Positions 7,606 through 11,691 of a DNA stretch of 11,691 bases are shown here, piece by piece; within the stretch, counting starts at the first letter, position 1, and each line of letters opens with the position of its first letter. The DNA comes from Nitrosospira sp. (GTDB taxonomy: Bacteria > Pseudomonadota > Gammaproteobacteria > Burkholderiales > Nitrosomonadaceae): the NCBI GenBank assembly GCA_030453055.1, contig JAKDLC010000036.1, positions 1 to 11,691 of the forward strand, read 5' to 3'. Made by a program: the position numbers and the translations under genes. The notes under the pieces were generated by a model. The model was not told the DNA's origin. It saw only the letters and a list, made by a program, of their open reading frames with translations, and did no database searches.

Positions 7606-7774
7606 CTAGCCCGGATGTTTCATAAATTCGCGTGATGATTGCGCAGGATTTTGTTTTGTAGGGGGATTTTGTGAAGGAGTGGCGTAGTGATTCATACGCC
7701 CGACTGAGCAAAATTCTCATACGAAACAAAAGACCAGCAAGGGCGCGCGTCAATTTATGAAACATCCGGGCTAG
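7606..7774. mobile_element. 169-bp non-autonomous element with perfect 23-bp terminal inverted repeats
   Basis: Positions 7606-7628 and 7752-7774 are exact reverse complements over 23 bases, beginning CTAGCCCGGATG and ending GGGCTAG. Inside, TTTTGTTT (7649-7656) pairs with AAACAAAA (7724-7731), and GGCGTA (7681-7686) pairs with TACGCC (7695-7700), so the whole element could fold into one long stem. It holds no credible gene. The palindromic CTAG at both tips could be a target duplication or part of the repeat; the two cannot be told apart here. This is the form of a MITE or internally deleted insertion sequence. A related end occurs at 10048-10096, which shows that the sequence is dispersed. 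I do not assign a transposase family. Confidence 0.85.
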
Positions 7775-7826
7775 CAGCCTAGCAACGGTTTGCCAGAACA
7801 GTTACCTGTTACCCCCCGGTTCAAAA

Positions 7827-8714
7827 TTAACGTCTATCAGATCCCGAGGATTTCCCTGCGGCGCCTGAAGAGCTTGGCGCCCTCCCTGAATCCTGCTCGG
7901 TAGAGTCAGGCTTTTGTTCTTGGGAAGACGGCTCTTTTTTACCCGACATGGCCGGCCCGGAGGTAGAGGCGCCTTGCTTGCCAGCGGCGCCTGAAGAGCT
8001 TGACCCCCTTCCTGAATCTTGCTTGGCAGAGTCAGGTTTTTGTTCTCGGGAAGGGTCTCTTGACGACTCTTTTTTACCCGACGTGGCCGCCGGCTCGGAG
8101 GTAGAGGCGCCTTGCGTGCCAGAGGTGCTTGAAGCGCTTGATCCCTTCCCTGAATCTCGCTTGGCTGAGCCGGCCTTTTGTTCGCGGGAAGAGCTTTTTG
8201 ATGGTCCTTTTTTGTCCGATACAGGCGGACCGTAGGTAATGCTGCGTGATGCGCGTTTTTGGCCGATGGCGCTTCTTGAGCCGGATGGCGGCTGTCCGGC
8301 CGCTACGCCGCCCTGGGCGTCTCGTTGACCGAGGGTTCGGAAGTCGGATGGGGACTGCGCGGCCGTTGCGCCGCCTTGAGCGTCCCTTTGGCCGAGGGGA
8401 GTGTTTCTGGAGTCGGGTGGGAACTGTCCCACCGGCGCGTTGCTCTGCATATCTCTTTGGCCGAGAGGGGTGTTTCTGGGGTCGGGTGGAAACTGCGACG
8501 CAGGTGCGCCGGCTTGCGGATCCCTTTGACCGATGGGGGCGTTTCTTCCTGAGTCGGATGGAAACTGCCCCACCGGTGCATAACCTTGGCCTATGCCCCC
8601 GAATTGTCCTTGTCCGTGAACCTGTGCATAAACAACGCCAACTATTGCAAAAACCATCATGCCGGCAAGTAAGATTGATTGGGTCGTATGCTTTAAAACG
8701 GGAGTATGTTTCAT
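7827..8714 (-). CDS. Secreted low-complexity repeat protein
   Basis: This 295-residue protein starts at ATG 8714 behind a strong GAGGGG ribosome-binding site (8720-8725, minus strand). Residues 1-30 are a signal peptide ending VYA. The mature protein has no globular look. Residues 47-154 hold five imperfect units of about 17-24 residues built on QFPPDSRNTPLGQRD; residues 162-293 hold three imperfect units of about 42 residues rich in Ser, Lys, Gly, Gln and Asp with EQKPDSAKQDSGRGSSSSG. It is very hydrophilic and probably disordered, with the first half near neutral and the second strongly charged. Such proteins can be surface or matrix spacers, but no function is established. It is convergent with the small exported gene across the inverted-repeat element and divergent from the flavoprotein gene. 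Unusual composition fits growth by tandem duplication. The alternative frames over it are shadows. Confidence 0.72.
   Translation of the reverse strand: MKHTPVLKHTTQSILLAGMMVFAIVGVVYAQVHGQGQFGGIGQGYAPVGQFPSDSGRNAPIGQRDPQAGAPASQFPPDPRNTPLGQRDMQSNAPVGQFPPDSRNTPLGQRDAQGGATAAQSPSDFRTLGQRDAQGGVAAGQPPSGSRSAIGQKRASRSITYGPPVSDKKGPSKSSSREQKAGSAKRDSGKGSSASSTSGTQGASTSEPAATSGKKESSRDPSREQKPDSAKQDSGRGSSSSGAAGKQGASTSGPAMSGKKEPSSQEQKPDSTEQDSGRAPSSSGAAGKSSGSDRR
7836..8231 (-). repeat. Three imperfect tandem repeats of about 126-138 bp inside the repeat protein gene
   Basis: Each copy encodes a unit of roughly 42 residues with the order GxxxSxKK, EQKxxSxxxDSG, SSxSGxxGxQGASTS. Copies differ in length by a few codons but stay in frame, as expected for selected coding repeats. 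Confidence 0.75.
8253..8576 (-). repeat. Five imperfect tandem repeats of about 50-72 bp encoding QFPPDSRNTPLGQRD-type units
   Basis: The units span residues 47-70, 71-93, 94-116, 117-137 and 138-154. The second and third are closest to each other, and the last two are shorter and more diverged, which suggests older copies at the C-terminal side. Confidence 0.8.
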
Positions 8715-8807
8715 GATATCCCCTCAAAATTGAGCTGGAAGCCTGTCGGACTTGAAGAATCGAAGCGAAAAAATAACTGGGCGAGGACAGATTTTGACGA
8801 TTTTGAA

Positions 8808-8830
8808 GGCCAATAGTTGCTCTATTGGCC
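8808..8830. promoter_or_regulatory. Perfect 9-bp inverted repeat in divergent intergenic region
   Basis: GGCCAATAG (8808-8816) and CTATTGGCC (8822-8830) are exact reverse complements around a TTGCT loop. It sits in the 238-base gap between the divergent repeat-protein and flavoprotein genes. No T-run follows on either strand, so it is not a typical terminator. It could be an operator for a dimeric regulator or an RNA hairpin. Confidence 0.5.
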
Positions 8831-8952
8831 GAAAAAGCGATGAAATATGGACCGGCCACAGGCTGCTAGAGAAATCGCCTTATCGAAATGATACACTGCT
8901 ACCAAAGTTGTTCCATACGTTTATTTTCACTCATAGTAAACGCCCCCAACCT

Positions 8953-10047
8953 ATGAACGTTGTTGTCGTCGGAGGCGGCCCGGCAGGCGCGATGTGCGCG
9001 CTCATGCTTGCTCGCGGCGGCGCAAGCGTGAGTCTCGTGCACTGGGACGGCTACAGCAGCGATGGCGTTGAACTCGTGTCCGGCAGGGCGCGCCGCACGA
9101 TCGAGCGGCATTCTCCCGATTTTTTCCGGCGGGTCGCGCCCGGTGTGGAAGTCCATGAGACGATATCGCTGTGGGGCACGCCCGAACCGGTGACGCTTAG
9201 CGCGATGTTTAATCCGTGGGGCGCCGGTATGGCGGTGGAGCGCGGGCTTTTCGATCAGGCCTTACGCAATATGGCAGGCGCTGCGGGGGTGTCGGTCATT
9301 GCCGATACCAAAGTCATGGACATCGAGCGGCGGGACGATCAATGGCAGCTCTCGATGCGCTCTGCCGGAACCCGCTCAGCTGAAACCGGAAGCAATCCGG
9401 TATGCGCTCGCTTCCTGGTTCTTGCGACCGGCCGTGCGTCAACGCTCTTCTTAGACCGCTCGCCGGTGACTGAATCCTCACAAGTTGCTCTCATGGCTTC
9501 GTTACCCACGCAGCATGACGAGCCGGTTCCTCATATGCCAAATGAGCTGCCGAATGAGCTGCCGAATGAGGCGTTGAATCACACGCTCTATGTCGAAGCC
9601 ATGGATAACGGCTGGTGGTATGCGTTGCCCGCCAGAGACGGCGGCCATTTTGCCGGCTTTTGTATCAGCCGTGACGAGATCAGGCGGCGGCAAGCGACCT
9701 TGCGGGAATTCTTTGTCCGGGAGCTCGATCGAACTCGACTCCTCGCCCCCTCGATGTCGAGTCGTGCGTACAATCTGCGGATTACAGGACGTACAGCCGA
9801 CGCCGTTGCATTCAGCCGAATGGCTGGCAATGGCTGGATCGCCGTCGGCGATGCGGCTTATGCACCCGACCCCCTCAGCGGGATGGGAATCGAGTTGGCG
9901 ATTGAATCCGCTCAGTTGGGTGCGACGGCGCTGCTTGCGGCAGCGCAGCATAATGCAATGCCGGAATTTGCGGAGTACGAAGATGCAATACGAAAGCGCG
10001 CCAGCCAGCATGGTAAAACAGCTGCTCACCATTATGGGCGCCTTTAA
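8953..10047 (+). CDS. FAD-dependent oxidoreductase (PHBH fold, halogenase/LodB-like), C-terminus probably clipped
   Basis: From ATG 8953 the protein is 364 residues and opens directly with the FAD-binding strand MNVVVVGGGPAGAMCALMLAR (GGGPAG at 7-12). Further marks are FLVLATGR (about 154-161) and GDAAYAPDPLSGMGIELAI (about 299-317), the second FAD contact of the group that includes tryptophan halogenase-like enzymes, geranylgeranyl-reductase-like proteins and the LodB/QhpG maturation flavoproteins. The frame is open upstream to a TTG at 8752, but that stretch has no family features, so I take 8953 as the start although it has no clear ribosome-binding site. The protein ends at AAHHYGRL, where relatives usually continue some 15-25 residues with an aromatic, Arg-rich tail. 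A mobile-element end begins at the very next base, so truncation is likely. No halogenase Lys or obvious partner substrate gene is visible, and the substrate is unknown. Confidence 0.82.
   Translation: MNVVVVGGGPAGAMCALMLARGGASVSLVHWDGYSSDGVELVSGRARRTIERHSPDFFRRVAPGVEVHETISLWGTPEPVTLSAMFNPWGAGMAVERGLFDQALRNMAGAAGVSVIADTKVMDIERRDDQWQLSMRSAGTRSAETGSNPVCARFLVLATGRASTLFLDRSPVTESSQVALMASLPTQHDEPVPHMPNELPNELPNEALNHTLYVEAMDNGWWYALPARDGGHFAGFCISRDEIRRRQATLREFFVRELDRTRLLAPSMSSRAYNLRITGRTADAVAFSRMAGNGWIAVGDAAYAPDPLSGMGIELAIESAQLGATALLAAAQHNAMPEFAEYEDAIRKRASQHGKTAAHHYGRL
9541..9576 (+). repeat. 12-bp in-frame tandem repeat encoding NELP
   Basis: Two identical copies of AATGAGCTGCCG (9541-9564) and a diverged third (9565-9576) encode NELPNELPNEAL inside the flavoprotein. 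It lies in a probable surface loop between core domains, so copy number could vary without loss of fold. Confidence 0.8.
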
Positions 10048-10096
10048 CCCGCATGTTTCACTAAATTGACGTGCGCCCTTGCTGGTCTTTTGTTTC
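10048..10096 (+). mobile_element. Solo diverged end of the same inverted-repeat element family
   Basis: These 49 bases match the reverse complement of 7723-7770 with two substitutions and one inserted base, from the CCCG tip through the shared TGCTGGTCTTTTGTTTC. Homology stops abruptly at 10096, and I find no opposite inverted end before the toxin-antitoxin promoter. It starts on the base after the flavoprotein stop codon. Confidence 0.82.
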
Positions 10097-10197
10097 TGCG
10101 GGCATGAAGGGACGGCGATGAGGGGGGGAGGTGCGGGCCACGTAAAACCCCAACGCTGCCTGTTAATGGCCTGATGGCGGGACTTAAACTGGCTGCG

Positions 10198-10227
10198 TTT
10201 ACAATCAGACCATGTATGTGCTAGAAT
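10198..10227 (+). promoter_or_regulatory. Promoter of the antitoxin-PIN operon
   Basis: TTTACA (10198-10203) and TAGAAT (10222-10227) each differ from consensus at one base and are 18 bases apart. The antitoxin ATG lies 31 bases after the -10 box, with AAAGGA (10247-10252) as ribosome-binding site. Confidence 0.65.
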
Positions 10228-10246
10228 ATGGTCAGGTTGACCATAT
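10208..10246. promoter_or_regulatory. Operator: three GACCAT/ATGGTC half-sites over the promoter
   Basis: Arms ATATGGTCA (10226-10234) and TGACCATAT (10238-10246) form a perfect 9-bp inverted repeat around GGT. A further half-site GACCAT (10208-10213) lies within the promoter spacer, inverted relative to ATGGTC at 10228-10233. The array covers the spacer, the -10 edge and the start region. This is the layout expected for autorepression by the antitoxin alone or with its partner, a known habit of Phd/YefM systems; binding itself is inferred. Confidence 0.65.
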
Positions 10247-10258
10247 AAAGGATATCAC

Positions 10259-10657
10259 ATGCCCACATCCACGCGGACTTATAACCCGGAAAATGTCCTT
10301 ACCTCCAAGAAACCTTCCGAGCCCCTAGATCCATTTGAAGTCGCCTTACATAATATCGCTGCTCGTGTTAACGCCACGGCGGTAGATGAGGTCGGCACCC
10401 CTATATCTCGGTTTAAGGCAGTATACTCAGCGGTACTTGATCGCGTGAATGCCGGGCAGGTCAAGATCGTGCGGCGCGGTCGCCAACGATATATTCTGCT
10501 TGGAGAGGAACAGGCGCAGGCACTGGTTTCGCCAACTGCCGATATTCGCACCCTCTTCGAGGCGTTTGAGGGATTGCCTAAGCTTTCGGCAGAGACACCC
10601 CGATTACGCGTGATCTCCGTATCCGAAGCAGAGGATCAGTACCGACTTGTGCGTTGA
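10259..10657 (+). CDS. Phd/YefM-like antitoxin of a PIN-domain pair
   Basis: The 132-residue protein has a Phd/YefM-type core at about 48-90: SRFKAVYSAVLDRVNAGQVK followed by IVRRGRQRYILLGEEQAQAL, matching the family pattern of a helix ending LDRVxxG, then a strand with RRGxxxxxL. This region usually dimerises and binds operator DNA. The C-terminal 40 residues (PTADIRTLFEAFEGLPKLS onward) would be the part that folds onto the toxin. An extra N-terminal 45 residues make it longer than the usual 80-90-residue antitoxins. It has a strong ribosome-binding site and an overlapping operator upstream and is followed after 14 bases by the PIN gene. In this arrangement it should neutralise the partner and repress the operon. 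Family assignment is from sequence pattern, not from a search. Confidence 0.78.
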   Translation: MPTSTRTYNPENVLTSKKPSEPLDPFEVALHNIAARVNATAVDEVGTPISRFKAVYSAVLDRVNAGQVKIVRRGRQRYILLGEEQAQALVSPTADIRTLFEAFEGLPKLSAETPRLRVISVSEAEDQYRLVR

Positions 10658-10658
10658 A

Positions 10659-10670
10659 CAGGACGTCCTG
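10659..10670. promoter_or_regulatory. 12-bp perfect palindrome between antitoxin and PIN genes
   Basis: CAGGACGTCCTG fills most of the 14-base gap and contains the AGGA ribosome-binding sequence of the PIN gene. A DNA-binding or RNA-pairing role in setting the toxin:antitoxin ratio is possible but unproven; it could be chance. Confidence 0.35.
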
Positions 10671-10671
10671 A

Positions 10672-11118
10672 ATGAGCTATCTGCTTGGTGCCAATACGCT
10701 GCTTGATCTTTGTGTAACAGGAACCACCGCAGATCAGTGGGCAACAACTGTACGACTGAGCGATTGTCGTGTAAGCGTTATCAGCCTGGCTATTGCACGC
10801 GAGCTGATTCAACGAGATCTTGCCAATGATCTCGTTACTCTAGGCAGATATCAGCAGGCACTTGAGACACGTGTCAACAAGATCCGTCGCGTCGGCAGCC
10901 CGGTCTTGCCTTTCGAAGAGCTGGAAGCCCGCGAGTGGCAGCGCTGGCGCCGTCATGCGCCACTTGATATCTTAATAAATGGTATTCCTCAACCTGTGGG
11001 GCATGACACTCGCATGGTGATCGCGACGGCTTTTGTCCATGGACTGACCTTAGTGGAACCTCAAGAAATGTATCACACCACGTTGGCTAACCATGGCCTA
11101 CAGCTGGTCTCACTTTAG
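10672..11118 (+). CDS. PIN-domain protein, toxin partner, with altered active site
   Basis: This 148-residue protein has the outline of a VapC-type PIN ribonuclease: an N-terminal YLLxxNTLLDL strand-helix, VSVISLAIARELIQ with Glu44, and HDTRMVIATAFVHGLTLVEP with Asp112. Normal PIN toxins read LLDTN at the first motif and use that Asp to bind metal; here it is LLGAN (Gly6, Ala7). The Gly codon GGT is one base from the Asp codon GAT. The last conserved stretch, usually LVTxN/D, is LVEPQ, so the fourth acidic position is also lost. Two of four expected acidic residues remain. The protein may be a weak or dead nuclease kept as a co-repressor, or it may use another residue. Length is normal. It is co-transcribed with the antitoxin upstream (14-base gap). 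The ATG at 10672 follows AGGA at good spacing. Confidence 0.75.
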   Translation: MSYLLGANTLLDLCVTGTTADQWATTVRLSDCRVSVISLAIARELIQRDLANDLVTLGRYQQALETRVNKIRRVGSPVLPFEELEAREWQRWRRHAPLDILINGIPQPVGHDTRMVIATAFVHGLTLVEPQEMYHTTLANHGLQLVSL

Positions 11119-11145
11119 TAAGTAAAAAAATGACGGACCAGTATC

Positions 11146-11163
11146 GCGTACCTTTGGGTACGC
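11146..11163. terminator. Hairpin downstream of the PIN gene
   Basis: GCGTACC (11146-11152) pairs perfectly with GGTACGC (11157-11163) around TTTG, 28 bases after the PIN stop codon. No T-tract follows, so an intrinsic terminator is doubtful; it could be a 3' RNA-stabilising stem or an operator. Confidence 0.35.
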
Positions 11164-11175
11164 TACAATCGCAGC

Positions 11176-11367
11176 GTGAGTGTGTCCGAGTTTTATGCCT
11201 GTCTGGAGGAGGATATCGGGGCCTTTTCACTGCCCGCCTACTCGCAGTTGCCGGGTCTTGATACGGCTGCCGGTCAGGCGCTTTCCTTCAAGAATATAAT
11301 TGGGTCGTTTTCTTTTCCTTCGGGGATTATTCCGATATCCGTCCAGAGCTGCCGGCTTTTCGATTGA
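11176..11367 (+). CDS. Possible short ORF or gene remnant
   Basis: A GTG-started frame of 63 codons opens SVSEFYACLEEDIGAFSLPAY and ends VQSCRLFD. The first 30 residues look protein-like, while the rest overlaps a minus-strand frame and loses that character. GGAGGA occurs only inside the frame, and no ribosome-binding site precedes the GTG. I do not recognise it; it may be the 5' stub of a decayed gene. The whole 11119-11691 stretch has no confident gene. Confidence 0.2.
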   Translation: MSVSEFYACLEEDIGAFSLPAYSQLPGLDTAAGQALSFKNIIGSFSFPSGIIPISVQSCRLFD

Positions 11368-11510
11368 AAGTGATTCTGCATTTTTTGTCTGAAGGCCTCC
11401 GATCTGCGGTCAAACAGAGTCAACGTAATGCCGAACAGATATCGATCACTGCGTTTCTTCATCTTCTCGATTCCTTGATAAAGGGAATAAACAAAAAACC
11501 GGAGAACCAT
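11274..11510 (-). CDS. Possible small protein or gene fragment
   Basis: A minus-strand frame of 78 codons contains KKRSDRYLFGITLTLFDRRS and then QKMQNHFQSKSRQLW. A start at the internal Met17 (11462) is equally possible. The GITLTLFDRR segment faintly recalls ParA-type ATPases after their core (LLTMFDxR), but the rest does not follow. It may be a real small gene, a decayed fragment or chance; it overlaps the plus-strand candidate at 11176-11367. Confidence 0.22.
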   Translation of the reverse strand: MVLRFFVYSLYQGIEKMKKRSDRYLFGITLTLFDRRSEAFRQKMQNHFQSKSRQLWTDIGIIPEGKENDPIIFLKESA

Positions 11511-11583
11511 AATGCGCGGCCTTGCGGCAACCCCGATCAGTTAAAATACACTACAGCACCTACCTTAAACCAATATTTTTACA

Positions 11584-11619
11584 GGAATGTGAAAAGCCGG
11601 TTTTTTTTCAAATCATTCC
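11584..11619. other. Imperfect hairpin in gene-free region
   Basis: GGAATG (11584-11589) pairs with CATTCC (11614-11619), and GAAAA (11591-11595) pairs with TTTTC (11605-11609), separated by small internal loops. It contains a T8 run in its loop side. No gene end is close, so its role is unclear. Confidence 0.4.
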
Positions 11620-11661
11620 GTATTATGCCGATGAACCATTCTCAGTTTGGCGCTTATGTAG

Positions 11662-11688
11662 GATGGGTAAAGCGTAGCGCAACCCATC
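11662..11688. repeat. REP-like palindromic repeat at the right edge
   Basis: GATGGGT (11662-11668) pairs with ACCCATC (11682-11688), and an inner GCG-TAG-CGC (11672-11680) forms a second short stem. Sequences of the type GTAGGATGGGT...AACCCATC are common dispersed extragenic repeats in proteobacterial genomes. The rest of the element or cluster may continue beyond the window. Confidence 0.65.
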
Positions 11689-11691
11689 AAA

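Noticed and set aside
7836..8576. Repeat arrays considered as CRISPR
   Set aside because: The units are imperfect, contiguous and in frame with a coding region, with no identical repeat-unique spacer pattern.
7948..8716. Plus-strand and alternate minus-strand frames across the repeat protein
   Set aside because: They are shadows produced by the repeated GC-rich coding sequence; only the 7827-8714 frame has a signal peptide, a strong ribosome-binding site and regular repeats.
8752..8952. N-terminal extension of the flavoprotein from a TTG codon
   Set aside because: The 67 extra residues have no family features, while the FAD-binding strand begins exactly at the ATG at 8953. The stretch also contains the inverted repeat at 8808-8830.

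Overview
The window looks like chromosomal DNA of a Gram-negative, probably betaproteobacterial organism. The evidence is a PEP-CTERM sorting tail on a secreted metalloprotease, a lipobox lipoprotein, a large membrane-bound cyclic-di-GMP enzyme and codon choice typical of moderately GC-rich proteobacteria. A Nitrosospira/Nitrosomonadaceae-type genome is my best guess from the gene mix, but this is inference and not shown by any marker gene.

Layout. At 1-1052 a minus-strand pair reads off the left edge: a DUF2591 phage-type protein (667-981), then a phospholipase D/cardiolipin-synthase-like protein (1-606, cut by the window edge). A 57-residue glycine-rich lipoprotein (1213-1386, plus strand) diverges from them. 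At 1497-4832 (minus) lies a 1111-residue sensor with GGDEF and EAL domains that appear intact. Divergent from it is an unrecognised secreted, cysteine-containing protein (4940-5734). A PEP-CTERM metalloprotease follows (5935-6951), then a small exported protein (7067-7603) whose start codon lies in an 8-bp tandem repeat.

The next part is repeat-rich. A 169-bp element with perfect 23-bp terminal inverted repeats (7606-7774) separates the small exported protein from a convergent, low-complexity secreted repeat protein (7827-8714, minus). A PHBH-fold FAD-dependent oxidoreductase diverges from that (8953-10047). It stops exactly where a diverged end of the same element family begins (10048-10096), so its C-terminus is probably clipped.

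At 10198-11118 sits a compact toxin-antitoxin-type operon: a good promoter, an overlapping inverted-repeat operator, a Phd/YefM-like antitoxin and a PIN-domain protein. The PIN protein lacks the usual first catalytic aspartate and the last acidic position, so it may be an attenuated or dead toxin. The last 570 bases hold no gene I can call with confidence, only weak ORFs, hairpins and a REP-like palindrome at the right edge.

There is no single coherent pathway. The window is a mosaic of signalling, export and accessory genes with marks of small mobile-element activity. The points most worth checking are the PIN active-site loss, the element pair and its effect on the flavoprotein, and the start-codon repeat at 7041-7070.
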